A stretch of 64,000 nt of DNA. It comes from Halocaridina rubra. Its lineage: Eukaryota; Arthropoda; Malacostraca; Decapoda; Atyidae. Within the stretch, counting starts at the first letter, position 1. Each line of letters opens with the position of its first letter. The translations under genes were made by a program, and so were the position numbers. Below are positions 1 to 24,600 of this stretch, piece after piece. The notes below the pieces were generated by a model. That model did not search any database. It had not been told where the DNA came from and worked only from the letters and a program-made list of their open reading frames with translations. The stretch is taken from positions 1 through 64,000 of the forward strand of contig JAXCGZ010015126.1 of NCBI GenBank assembly GCA_037179515.1, in the 5' to 3' direction.

Positions 1-118
1 AAAACGAATACGTCAGCTCAGCTTAGTGTCGGTCCCAAGCCCGGATCAATGAAGACCGCAGGTGTCAGGAAGGACATCCGGCCGTAACATTGAATATAAG
101 CCAACACTATCGGTCAAG
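1..118 (+). repeat. LINE 3'-end-like repeat fragment
   Basis: The stretch carries the phrases ggtcccaagcccggat and caggaaggacatccggcc, which resemble the conserved 3' region of a widespread RTE-type LINE class. No coding capacity is left. The second phrase is close to the aggaagggcatccagcc block in the SINE-A copies below. Assignment is by motif memory only. Confidence 0.5.
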
Positions 119-131
119 AGGTTACTGAGTT

Positions 132-135
<4 letters not shown>

Positions 136-182
<47 letters not shown>
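136..182. repeat. (CT)n microsatellite
   Basis: Uninterrupted CT dinucleotide run of about 23 units. Confidence 0.97.
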
Positions 183-183
<1 letters not shown>

Positions 184-461
184 AACAACCTGGCAACTAA
201 AACACGTGACTTTTGAAATACGCAAAAAACAATTATTGGGTATTTATGACACGGGGGGGGGCATGCGTTCCCAAGGCTAAATCCTCTTTTTCTTTTATAT
301 GCGCTGCTCTGCTTTCATGGGACAAGGCCGAAAAGTTGGATGAAAAATGCAAAGTATATAAACTTTATGGAGGTAGAAAGTGGAGCTTGGAAAAATAGTT
401 GAATGTATAAGCTTAATACAGAAAAAATATCAAGAAATGGAAGAATAAGAACTTGCCCAAT

Positions 462-532
462 GTGTTTCAAAAAGAACTTGAATCGTCCTAGCCCTTAGTA
501 GAAAAGGGAGTTCGTGACGTAAAACCGAATCC

Positions 533-535
<3 letters not shown>
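462..535 (+). repeat. SINE-E tail fragment
   Basis: Contains cgtcctagcccttagtag and agggagttcgtgac, matching the 3' part of the fuller SINE-E copies at 43050-43255 and (inverted) 28585-28805. The tRNA-like head is missing. The copy runs into an (AGT)n microsatellite. Confidence 0.65.

Positions 536-562
<27 letters not shown>
533..562. repeat. (AGT)n microsatellite
   Basis: About ten AGT units directly at the 3' end of the SINE-E tail, which is consistent with expansion of a simple-repeat tail. Confidence 0.95.
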
Positions 563-563
<1 letters not shown>

Positions 564-624
564 ACCTATTCAAGTTAATATGTGGTGGTTCATTAACTAT
601 TATTGATGTTTAAAGACTACTACT

Positions 625-935
625 ACTATGTAGTAGGTTGGCTCATGGCACCAGCCGCCCGTTGCGATACTACAGCTGAAGGTTTTTTGAACTTAAATAG
701 GTCTGTCCAGGACAGTCCGATGTTAAGTCTTCCTTCAGTTACGGTTCTTTTTCTATGCCTACGGCTACACTGAATATTCTTGGATATTCATCACACATCT
801 TTTATCCCTTCTCATCTGACAAGTCATTACACTCTCCATCTCTGTTTCTCTTTATGTATTCTTCGTGCCCAGGCCCGATGAGGGCTGTTTTATTTTTTTT
901 TTTTTTTTGGCCCGTCCTGGTGTCACAATCATAAA
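625..935 (+). repeat. SINE-C copy (tail shared with Jockey-like LINE)
   Basis: Near full-length member of a ~310-bp family beginning gtagtaggttggctcatgg and ending in gatgagggctgtttt plus tcctggtgtcacaatcat. Other copies are at 11380-11780, 22320-22640, 46255-46515 and (inverted, short) 57025-57118. The last ~100 bp match the 3' end of the LINE at 24825-26410. Confidence 0.75.
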
Positions 936-1024
936 AAAAAAAATTACTGTTACTACTACTGCTGATGCTGTTACGTAGAGGTACCGAGCGGTTGAAATTC
1001 ACGCCGTGGGCTCGTGAACAACGC

Positions 1025-1081
<57 letters not shown>
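1025..1081. repeat. (GA)n microsatellite
   Basis: Perfect GA run of about 28 units. Confidence 0.97.
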
Positions 1082-1082
<1 letters not shown>

Positions 1083-1100
1083 ATCTATCTATTTATATAC

Positions 1101-1320
1101 ATGAGCCATTTACCCCCTTATAAGGGGGAATGGCTAAGTCAAGGGAGAAAATACTCTGACTCTTTGGGAAAAGAAAGTACAGAGGAGGGAATTCCCAGTC
1201 CCCTCGCTCAGCCCCCATTTAATCGACTCTTACGACACGCAGGGGAACACGGAGGATGCATTCTATTCCCCTCCCTCATGGGGAGGGGGATAACATTTTT
1301 ACTCGACCATATAATAGCCT
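1101..1320 (+). repeat. Repeat family F copy
   Basis: Begins with the palindromic module cccccttataaggggg and continues with attcccagtcccctcgctc and cttacgacacgcagggg. The same blocks recur at 3640-3790, 22940-23125, 35780-35940 (inverted) and 45955-46130 (inverted). The 89-codon open frame over it is not supported as a gene. Confidence 0.65.
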
Positions 1321-1449
1321 CGACTCCGGATCATACATTAGGAAGAGTGACCTTGCGTCATAGCACATGATATAAATAAGTAAAATTTATAATAATATAT
1401 CTCTTACCTATATGCTGACAATTAAAAAATAAATACATTATAAATACTA

Positions 1450-1622
<173 letters not shown>

Positions 1623-1639
1623 ACATGAATCATATCTTA

Positions 1640-1690
1640 ACCCTTGACCGGGACTCGAACCTAAGACAATTTGGTAACAATTACATATAT
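1640..1690 (-). repeat. tRNA-like SINE-H fragment
   Basis: Contains gaccgggactcgaacc, the complement of a tRNA box-B-like motif. Similar box-B-bearing pieces occur near 30395-30650, 35960-36040 and 51480-51560. Too short and degenerate to be a tRNA gene. Confidence 0.4.
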
Positions 1691-1720
1691 ACATACATAC
1701 AAACAAACACACACACACAA

Positions 1721-1721
<1 letters not shown>

Positions 1722-1776
<55 letters not shown>
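1722..1776. repeat. (AT)n microsatellite
   Basis: Perfect AT run of about 27 units. Confidence 0.97.
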
Positions 1777-1779
<3 letters not shown>

Positions 1780-1869
1780 ACAGCTGAAAAACAGCCGAAA
1801 GAAGAGATGGAAGAGATTTTTCAATTCTTATATTCTGATTGTGACTACCCCTGATGGCTATAAATACAT

Positions 1870-1950
1870 ATACACATGTCTCATTTCCCCTTGTAAAGGG
1901 GGTGACCGAACCAAGAAGCGCGCATTCACCACGATCCACACATACCTCTA
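1870..1950 (+). repeat. Repeat family B fragment
   Basis: Holds ccccttgtaaaggggg followed by gcgcgcattcaccacgat, the opening module of repeat family B. Truncated by the (AAT)n array that follows. Confidence 0.5.
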
Positions 1951-1951
1951 T

Positions 1952-1952
1952 A

Positions 1953-2009
<57 letters not shown>
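1952..2009. repeat. (AAT)n microsatellite
   Basis: About 19 AAT/TAA units. Confidence 0.97.
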
Positions 2010-2489
2010 TCAAGCTTCAATAATCTCTAGGTTTATGATATGAAAGAAAATATATATATAGATAAGAAGTATAATAAGCTAATATTTGAGAAGACAGTAA
2101 TACTGCTACTACTACTAGAACAGTTACTAATGCTACTACTACCACCGCAATAACATTCTACTAAAAGATAACTTTTCATCAGAGGACATTAAACCCATGC
2201 TCTCTCTCTCTCTGTCGACCACTTACATTTTTTTTTTTTAGCACGTGACGGGTTATATATAGCATTTTGTGGTACTTGGATAACAGATTAATGCTTCATT
2301 TTTTTCTCTCTCTCTCTCTCTCTCTCGTGTACGTGAGGTGCAAAGTGACCCCAGATTCATTTATGTTTGCCAAAAAGGACATTTTGCCAAATGAAATCTG
2401 GCATTAAACAAATACATTTCTCTGCATTCAAATAAAATAATTATGAATTAAAAATATGCACAGCAAAGGTGGGAGCATATTTACACACT
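2010..2489. other. No gene seen; short simple repeats
   Basis: AT-rich sequence with short CT and ACT runs (2202-2214, 2306-2326). No exon with splice support on either strand. Confidence 0.6.
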
Positions 2490-2605
2490 CACCCATAATT
2501 GGACGTATTTTTCTATGCAATTACCAATAATTGGAAGAAATTTTTATTCACTCATCAATAATTAGACGTATCCTCTAGGTACACACCAATAATTGTGGGA
2601 TTTTT
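2490..2605. repeat. Degenerate ~33-bp tandem repeat
   Basis: Four imperfect units centred on the phrase ccaataattgg or ccataattggacgta, spaced about 30-35 bp. Confidence 0.6.
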
Positions 2606-2651
2606 TTGTTCTCATCTACATAAAATAGTAATTTCAATCCAATACAATATT

Positions 2652-2656
<5 letters not shown>

Positions 2657-2693
<37 letters not shown>
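2657..2693. repeat. (GA)n microsatellite
   Basis: Perfect GA run of about 18 units. Confidence 0.96.
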
Positions 2694-2697
<4 letters not shown>

Positions 2698-2803
2698 TGC
2701 TGAATACCACATCATACTAGATTTTAATTCCTAACGCTCCTTGGAAAATCTCCCCAAAAAGAAGGAAATATCCTTTTCGAATTTGAGTATGCTCTATCTC
2801 TAT

Positions 2804-3639
<836 letters not shown>

Positions 3640-3790
3640 ATAGGAGGCACCAGGGCTCATTATAACTACAGCACAGTACTCATATTCAAGGTAGAAGAGA
3701 TTGCCAGCTATCCCTTCCCTATCCCATTTAGCCAGCTCTTACGACTGTTTGGGGACACAGAGGTAGAACATTACCTCTGTTGGCATTACA
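3640..3790 (+). repeat. Repeat family F copy, diverged
   Basis: Retains tagccagctcttacgact, ggggacacagaggtaga and attacctctg in the family order, without the leading palindromic module. Confidence 0.45.
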
Positions 3791-4184
3791 GTTAAACCTA
3801 TTTATGGTGAGATTTTCTTAACTACTTGTGCAGTTGTCACAAGTGATAGTTCAGCCCACATGATTGTAATGTCTATAGAATAAATTAATTTATTTAGTTC
3901 AAGGTCATGGGTACAGACTAATAGAAAATGCCTAAGAATTCGTTCTCTGTGTACCATTCAGCGAGTTTATTCATACTGATACAGTACAGACTTTATAATA
4001 GTCAAACTTTTCTTTCAATCAGTTAACAGCCGTCAAAAGGGTTTGATGTACAGTATTTAAAATAAGTCATAAACTTCTATGAAACTTTTAAACAAAAACC
4101 TACTTTTCTATTGGGTTAAAGTAAAGTTCAGGATGTAAATATAAACGTAAACACATATTAAATACAGTTTAGATACATACGCAC

Positions 4185-4385
4185 ACAACGGTCGCAATTT
4201 CCTGGTAAAGGGAAGTGGCCGAGTCAAAGCACGCACATTCACCAGAAGCCGATATACATCGATCTCTCTCTTAGCTCTTTGGTGATAAAGGGCTGTCATA
4301 AATCCCCCACAACCACCCTATATGGATCACCAACAGGGTATGTGGGCAAGAGTCTTTTGCGGGATGGAGATACCGGTATTTAATT
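4185..4385 (+). repeat. Repeat family B copy
   Basis: Near full-length ~200-bp family member: gtggccgagtcaaagc, acattcaccagaagc, ctcttagctcttt, a C-rich stretch and gtgggcaagagtc. Best companions are 11918-12125 and 40195-40390. Confidence 0.7.
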
Positions 4386-5281
4386 AACAGAAAAGTACTA
4401 TTATGCGTTCCTCAAAAGTTGCAGCAGACAACTAAATAGGTTAAAGAAATGAGTCATTCATAATACCTTTTTCCTTGGGTTGATAATTTTACTGCAAAAT
4501 ATTAGAGAACAGAGGCTAGGAATTCTACTGAATAAGCACTCTTGTTACATTTTTGGCCACCCTGCTATGTAATCTACAAGTTTAAATATACATATTATAT
4601 TAGTATAAGAGATACTATAAACTTTTGTGTTGTCCGTGAGCAGGGAAATATACATGCATCATTTTGCTAAAGGACCTATTAGGCCACTTCTGCTACACGA
4701 AGTAGTAAACTAGTTAACTGGTGATAATACCGTTACAAAGACAGTACATTCCAACCAGAACTTAGGATATAAAGCTTGAACAGAAGAGAGTGTGAGTTAG
4801 TTGAACTCCAGTGTAATAACCAGGTAGATCGGTGCTCCCAAATTGTATAGCTGTCGCATCCGATCCTCCTATAAAATATTCACTACCACACTGCTTTTCC
4901 ATTATCTCATACTCCAGTAAATACAGTATTCTCATTTATCCCAGGAATGCAACCATTTTTAAATGAATCCTCAAGAAAGAAATACTGACTTATAATTAGA
5001 AACGATTAGGATAGGTTGCGTATTAAATATTGCAAAAAGATCGTCATTCCTAAATTTTATGAGTATGTTGAGATTACAATTTTTAATTTTAATCACAGAT
5101 CACTATACATGTTAGTCCAAGGACCCAAAGGAAAATGAAAGTCTTTTTAATACCACCTTACTTTACAAAATATATACAATGTAAGTACACGCTTTACAAA
5201 AAATGTTTTTACAAAATACATTGCAAAACTTCAACTTAGGAGGGAATACCTAAAAGTTTGTCTGTTATTTAAATGTCTCTA
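4386..5281. other. No gene seen
   Basis: AT-rich apparently unique sequence. No exon, RNA gene or tandem structure that I can support. Confidence 0.6.
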
Positions 5282-5347
5282 TTAATTCATATTCGAATGG
5301 GGGTGGACACAGACAACTCGCGTATCTCCTAAAACTCTGCAGCAATT
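5282..5347 (-). repeat. SINE-A tail fragment
   Basis: Contains attcgaatgggggtggaca and cacagaca, the inverted 3' end of SINE-A. The tRNA-like head is missing. Confidence 0.6.
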
Positions 5348-5654
5348 AGCGACGGTTTTGAGCTAAAAAAAATTCAAACAAATCTAGTATACTGTATAAT
5401 AAATATAACGTATCACGTGCCAAGTAGTAGTGGATCACTCTAACAAAGATTAAATCATATGTAGCTCTCAAAAATAGTGTAAGTAAAGCCAAAATTACAA
5501 AGCTATCTACACTGGAATTAATTGAATCCACTGTAAAAAAAACATTTTAATCATTATTTTAATTGATAAATTTCAGTACCATAACTCAAGCAAGTCCTGT
5601 ATGAGATACTTTATCACAATCAACAGCTATCACAGCTAGTAACCACCGACTAAA

Positions 5655-5775
5655 GTGTCACAATGTGTCCACCTCACATTCGAATGGGGGTGGGCACAGA
5701 CATGTTGAAGCTGGGGGATTGAGTCAGTCTAGGACCCAAATTTGTAACTTCCCAATGAGCCACAGTGGACCCCTA
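5655..5775 (-). repeat. SINE-A copy, partial
   Basis: Inverted tail (attcgaatgggggtgggca, agctgggggattga) with a diverged middle and no recognisable head. Confidence 0.65.
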
Positions 5776-5930
5776 AATGGTATTACATCTAACAGGATAA
5801 AATTTTACTTATTTATATACCAGTACTGTACAAAAAATGGGAAAAAAAATCTCATTAAATGCAATTTAGATCTACTCCGCTATAATATATCATGCACAGT
5901 AAGTTGTAGGTTTTAAAGAACATTAAAACA

Positions 5931-6020
5931 CGGTGGCTCAGTGGCTGAGCTCATAAGACAGGAAGCAACATGCCTGTTTCCACCTTTATTCCAATGGGGA
6001 CTATTTATGACTCAAAAAGG
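5931..6020 (+). repeat. SINE-A copy, internally deleted
   Basis: Has a ggtggctcagtggctgagc head and a ccaatggggactatttatga tail, with the middle ~80 bp missing. Downstream of the SETD9 stop on the minus strand it also supplies an AATAAA hexamer (5984-5989). Confidence 0.55.
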
Positions 6021-6059
6021 TATGCTAAGAGAGCAAGGCAATGCAGAAGTAGAACAAAA

Positions 6060-6183
6060 GAGTTGGGTACTGACTAATGCAGGTTAGAGCCCACTGCAGG
6101 ACATAAGGATGGGCATCCAGCTTTAATCCACCAACTGTGTCTAACCCCATTTGAATGGGGACTAGCTGTGATGCACAAAACGG
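6060..6183 (+). repeat. SINE-A copy, 5'-truncated
   Basis: Includes ggttagagcccactgcagg, gggcatccagctttaatcc and ccatttgaatggggac. It lies just beyond the SETD9 stop codon. Confidence 0.75.
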
Positions 6184-6246
6184 TGATATATATATAGTAC
6201 TCGAGAAATCTTCTAAAACCAATAAAACCATTTAAAGGTCTCTCAT

Positions 6247-18453
<12,207 letters not shown>

Positions 18454-18477
18454 ATTAAGTCGTGAGTCGTTGGACTT

Positions 18478-18501
18478 TTATTCTCTACAGATGATTGCCA
18501 T
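18478..18501 (-). promoter_or_regulatory. Possible 7-codon uORF of SETD9
   Basis: Upstream ATG at 18501 with in-frame TAA at 18480-18478, 24 bp before the SETD9 start. It is preceded by a plausible 3' splice site (pyrimidine-rich, cCGCAG at about 18517), so it would lie in a 5' UTR exon if that site is used. Confidence 0.35.
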
Positions 18502-18579
18502 TTCCTTTTGTCACCTGCGGAATGGAAAAATGCTTGTTATATCACAACATTAGTTGTATTATACAGATATACATATACG

Positions 18580-18750
18580 ATGGTCACAATTCCTATTGTA
18601 AAAGGAGTGGCTGAGTCAGAGAATACACATTTACCAGAGGGTAATGTACATTGATTACTCCTCATAGCTTCTTAGGGACAGAGGGCCACAACCATCCCCC
18701 ACCACATTGCTTGGGTCATACAGAGGGTAGCAGGCCAGATTCTTCTGCTG
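18580..18750 (+). repeat. Repeat family B copy
   Basis: cacaattcctattgtaaaag, gagtggctgagtcagaga, acatttaccagagggtaat, cctcatagcttcttaggg and accatcccccaccacatt occur in family order. Confidence 0.75.
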
Positions 18751-18959
18751 TGAGACTAGGAAGCTTTAACTGGATATTAAAAACTACTTTACAATATTTT
18801 GCAGGAAAAGTTACTGAGGTGCCCACAAATACAACTATGAACAGGGGTCGTAGGGTTTCATTGTATCATTTCCAAATGGAACATCATGTACATTACAGTA
18901 GCCATGCCATAAGAAGGAAACAAAAACTAGCATGATACATAGTGTATACAGCACCTTTT

Positions 18960-19048
18960 TACATGTCCCAATTATTCCCCAGAGATTAGAAATTAAGGTT
19001 GTATGCCTTCCTGACGCTGTGCGCTCAGTCGCTGAGCTACCGCAGCCA
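18960..19048 (-). repeat. SINE-A copy, partial
   Basis: Inverted fragment with attattccccagag, aattaaggttgtatgcct and cgctgagctaccgcagcca. Confidence 0.65.
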
Positions 19049-19064
19049 ATAAAGTAAAGCAAGG

Positions 19065-19205
19065 TTTTGTGTGACAATTAGTCCCCATTCAAACAGGGGT
19101 GGACACAGACATGTTGAAGCTGGGGGATTAAGGCTGGAAGCTCTTCCTAACACCCAGCGGTAGGATCGAACCCACATTAGTAGCTTTCTGACTTGCTCCA
19201 TCCAG
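19065..19205 (-). repeat. SINE-A copy
   Basis: Begins gtgtgacaattagtccccatt and carries aacaggggtggacacagaca; lies head-to-tail behind the copy at 18960-19048. Confidence 0.8.
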
Positions 19206-19624
19206 AGTACTGAAAGAGAAATCAAAGGGCAATGGTGCTGATTTGCAAAAGAAATCTGTTACTGGTTAGGAGCATGGTAATAGCCGAGTTCAGGGCCAAC
19301 TCTTGAAGGAAGTATTGGAAATAGTAAAGAATATTCAATTCCCAGATTTACAGAAGTCCCTCCTGATTCTTTCTCCTCTAAAGTTTTACCTCTCTTTCGA
19401 CCTACAAGTGACCAAGAGATATACTTAATTCTCAACATCAATATGATATTCAGCTTTGGGGATTTTGGAGGTATGGCTCCAATCCTTAAAAGCTTTTAAA
19501 GCTTCTGGGTGTGGGGAATGATCTAAATATTGCTTTTCCTAACGAAAAACAAATGGCCAAAGTCACAAGAGAACTACCATCATTCAATAACAACCTAATC
19601 TATCGCGGTGCAAAGATGAATCTT

Positions 19625-19800
19625 TGTTGTTTGCCTTATTACGTGTCACTATTAATTCCCATTCAATAGGGGATGGACACTTACAGGTAGGAGCTAGGGA
19701 ATTGAGGCCGAATGTCCTTCTTAACATCCTGTGGTGGGCTCCAACATGGGTTTACGACTTACTGAGTCGAGAGCTCTAAGCACTGAATTACCATGTGATT
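19625..19800 (-). repeat. SINE-A copy
   Basis: Inverted: tgtttgccttattacgtgtc, ggtaggagctagggaattg, and box-A complement cgagagctctaagcactg. Confidence 0.8.
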
Positions 19801-20029
19801 TACGTGGTGAAAAAATAAAATATTAACTTTTTCTTTTAAGTAATATTATTCTCCTATTACCATTTAAAAAAGAACATTACAAGGTTGGGTTACAGTACTG
19901 GTCACTATGGTGGAATGGTTTGGCATACTGCACGATCCAGTCAAGCCAATTTCTTTCCCATTACTATAAGTCACCACTGTTACAATATCTCTATTAAACA
20001 TTCTACGTTTTGGAATCACGACGAATATG

Positions 20030-20130
20030 GAAGGGCTAGATGCCCTTCCTAACACCCAACGGTGGGATTAATCCCATGTTAGTTGCTTCCGGACTTGCGC
20101 ACTCCACCACTTTGCTACAGCAGCCCCCTT
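20030..20130 (-). repeat. SINE-A copy, tail-truncated
   Basis: gctagatgcccttcctaac, caacggtgggattaatcc and ccactttgctacagcagccc remain; the LINE-like tail is gone. Confidence 0.7.
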
Positions 20131-20418
20131 TTTAATGGGGGTGATTAGCAAATATGGTAAAGGTTTTCTTTCACACCCCCATTTAGGAAGGAAAAGTTCA
20201 TGAAACTGACTACAGTATTGGGTAAGGTCTGGTTAGGTTAGTTTTGTTAGTTAAACTCAACACCCAGTCTATAAATAGTGTGATAATTGACACTGTTGTA
20301 TTTGTGTTGTTTTATACAGTTTTTTCAGTGTTTTATATTTTAATTTCATTTGTTACAGAATATGCTTGACATAACTGGCTTCAAGAGTGGATCAGTCTAA
20401 GAAAATAAAAAAACTACT

Positions 20419-20420
<2 letters not shown>

Positions 20421-20461
<41 letters not shown>

Positions 20462-20546
20462 CACTCATTGCACTTTTCTGAAGCAAGTTCTCTCACACAC
20501 ACACATACAAGCATAGGGTTCCTTTCCGTAGGCACAATTAGGTAAT

Positions 20547-20597
<51 letters not shown>
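20421..20597. repeat. Two (GA)n microsatellites
   Basis: GA runs at about 20421-20458 and 20550-20597 separated by ~90 bp containing a short CA run. Confidence 0.95.
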
Positions 20598-21238
<641 letters not shown>

Positions 21239-21350
21239 TTTGCATAAAATGCCTAATATTTGTGATTCCCCGTCTCCTGGTTAGTTTTATTGCTTACTAG
21301 CAATATCACAATATATTATTTAGTGAGCTAAAAGTTGTTATAATATTTAT

Positions 21351-21351
<1 letters not shown>

Positions 21352-21409
<58 letters not shown>

Positions 21410-21456
21410 GCTATTGTTGTTATTGTTGTTATTATTAGTATGATTATTAGTATTGT

Positions 21457-21501
<45 letters not shown>

Positions 21502-21537
21502 GATTATTATTATTATTAGTATGTTGTTGTTGTTGTT
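21352..21537. repeat. (TTA)n arrays with interruptions
   Basis: Two TTA arrays (21352-21412 and about 21459-21520) separated by TTG variants. They lie within 150-310 bp of the STI1-like gene start. Confidence 0.95.
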
Positions 21538-21663
21538 GACAATATATATCAAATATTTTCATCTCTATTTATTTACGTTGTCATCGATACAAGAAGAAGA
21601 ACACGTTGAGAAATTTTTTTCTTATTTATTTGTAGTGTTTATGGTATTTCTTCTTCTTTAATT

Positions 21664-24600
21664 ATGTCAGAAGGTGAGAGTATTGTCCATCTGGTTAAGA
21701 TTCGTTTTATGCACCCCCTACATAAGTCGTATTCTGTACCTCCTCAAATAATAAAAAAAAAATTGACATAGAGGCAGAAATGGGGACTATGTTATCCAAA
21801 GGCCATAATCATTCATCTGCTTTAGAACCAATGCTATTAACATTTATTTCTCTCTTTCAGAAATTCCACCATTAGAAGATGTTCCAGATGTGTTGAAGAA
21901 ACTTCAAGAAAGAACTGATAAGGTTTTGAAAGAAGCTTTGAGTAGTAATAGTGAGGGAGAAGGAAAGGAAATAAAAGATTCTGAGAAAAAAATATCATCC
22001 AGTTTTGGAGGAATGAAGAAAGGGTTTCTGTTTAGCGGAAGTTCAGCAAATTCATCAACAGCAGTTAAAAAAGTAATTGGTGTTTATATATTGGTTTTCT
22101 TTATGGATGATATAGGATGTATATTTATGCTGTCAGTCTAACAAATATTCTCTTTCTTGAGTTTCAAATTATATATCTTCTCTCATAGTTGGTCATGGAC
22201 ATCCAGTTCATTATTAAAGATTTGTCCCTGAACCATGGCCCCTCCTACCTTACCCAAGAGGGTGGTTAGAGCAACTGTGCCGCCCCTTTACCCCAAAGGG
22301 AGTAAGAGGAGTGATTGAGGCATTTTAATGTAGTAGGTTGGCCCATGGCACTGCCGCCCATTGCGATACCACAGCTGAAGGTTTTTTGAACTTGAATAGG
22401 ACTGTCCAGGACAGTTCGATGTTAAGTCTTCCTTCAGTTACGGTTCTTTTTCTATGCCTACATCAACACTGAATATTCTTGGATATTCATTACACATCTC
22501 TTGTTATCCCTTCACATCTGACAAGTCATTACACTCTCCATTTCTGTTTCTCTTTATGTATTTTTCGTGCCCAGACCTGATGAGGGCTGTATTATTATTA
22601 TTTTTTTTTTTGGCCTGTTCTGGTGTCACAATCAGAAGAAAAAAAAATTAGCTTCTGTTGAATGAATTGAGCTTTGACTCTGTCATTCCCCTTACAAGTT
22701 GGATCTCTGCCACGTATATATTTTTATATTACTTCTACTATTTTCAGATTCCAGTAACGCATAAGAAAACCAAGGATGACATCCCACACATCAAAGCAAA
22801 TCCAGCCAAGTCTGATTTGGTCCTGAAGGAAGTTCAGGAAGCCATGATAGATGCAAACAAGAGTAACGACTTTCAAAATGAATTAGCCAAGAGGTAACTA
22901 ACCCTCAGAACCATTGATTTTAGTATTGCATACAGTGTGGCCACAATTGAAAGAAAAAACTAAGATGGGTGGCTGAATTAAAGTATAATTCTTGGTTTTT
23001 TGTGGGAGTAAAATTCAGAGGAAAGGATTCCCAATCCCCTCACTCTGCACCGATTACTTGACTTTTAAGACACACAGAGGAACTAAGAAGAGGTATTCTT
23101 CCCATCCCAAGGAAAAAAGATTAGGTAGCTGACTTCAGTACTCTCACTGTTTCCTTGTCTCGTCTATCAGTTATTTTCTTGCTTAATTTTATATCCCGTT
23201 GGTCAATTTTACATTTATAAACATAGGTTTTAGATTATCTATATATGCTGTCAGTCCTATGCAGTGATAGTCCATGGTAGCGCAGTAGTTAGAACACTCA
23301 GTTTGGGAAGTGACAAGCCCCCGCTTAACCCATGATGAGCATTAGAAAATGCATCCAACTTCAATTCCCAAGGTCCAAACCTGTCTATGTCTACCCTCAT
23401 TTGAGTAGGAATTAATAGTGACACACAAATTCTCAAACAACAATGTAAATTAATGTGCTAATTATGACTTTTTTCATAAATAGCATTAAAATTTTCATAT
23501 TATGCCAGAATATGAAAAGAATATATTTTGCCTGCATATATCTATCAGCTGAAATGTCAGTGCAATAGATAATATATAGATACAATAATCGAGATTCCAT
23601 TATTAATTGATAACATTCAAACGAAACATGATATATACAACTGAATAATCCATAATTCTATGTTTTTCTTGTATTTTATATTTTTAATCCCTATCTCACA
23701 CAACCTTTAGCATCCTCTCATGGAAACCTAGCTCACCAGCAAATTCTGGTTAAAAATAGACTCATCTAGACGTTGTCTTCCAACATAAAAGTCATTATAG
23801 TATGAATAATACCATACATTGACTAAAAATGTGGAAATTTGGAACCCTACACTAGGGATTTCCTTCTTGTCACCTCTTACAACTTGCAGATACTCCTGTA
23901 TTGACTCCTTTCTCCCCATCTTCAAGGTATTTCCTTTTCTTTTTGCTCCTATAGCACAAAAGGAATGCAATAGTGGAACTTTTTCATCACTGTCATCTGG
24001 GATTCACCTGTCACATCCAGGAAAATTAGTGTTTTATTTGTTCTTGCCATCACCTGAGAGAATTAATTACCTCCTTCAACAGTCATTGGTCATTAGTGCT
24101 GAAATGGTCTCTTTGCTGCAAAGAGTACAATGTTATTTGTCATTTTATGTGTCGCTGTTAATTCTTATTCGATTAGGATGGATAGAAGACAGGTTGTATC
24201 TGAGTATTAAGGCTAGATGCTTTTCATTATGCCCAGCAGTGGGCTGGATTGCAATGAGTACGATATTGTTTGTTTGACTTGTTATGTGTCACTCTTAATC
24301 CCTAATTGTGTGAGGATATATGCAGACAGGTCAGAGCCGGGAATTTAAATTCAGGTTGGATGATCTTCCTTATACCCAGCAGTGAGCTCAAACATGGGCT
24401 TGTCACCTCCTGAGTTGAATGCTCTAACCACTGCGCTACTGCAGTTCCCACTTTAAGAAGTAAAAATTTTGTTTCTAAATTTTTTTGCCATTGCAGACTT
24501 GAAGGTAATTCAGATGTAATGGATGTGTTAGCTGATCCTAATTGGATTCCAATATTAGACGAATTCCAGAGAGATCCGCAGGGGGCCATGCATAAGTACA

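Noticed and set aside
23728..24277. Open frames on both strands between STI1-like exons 3 and 4
   Set aside because: They overlap repeat sequence and lack splice sites that would keep the gene's frame.
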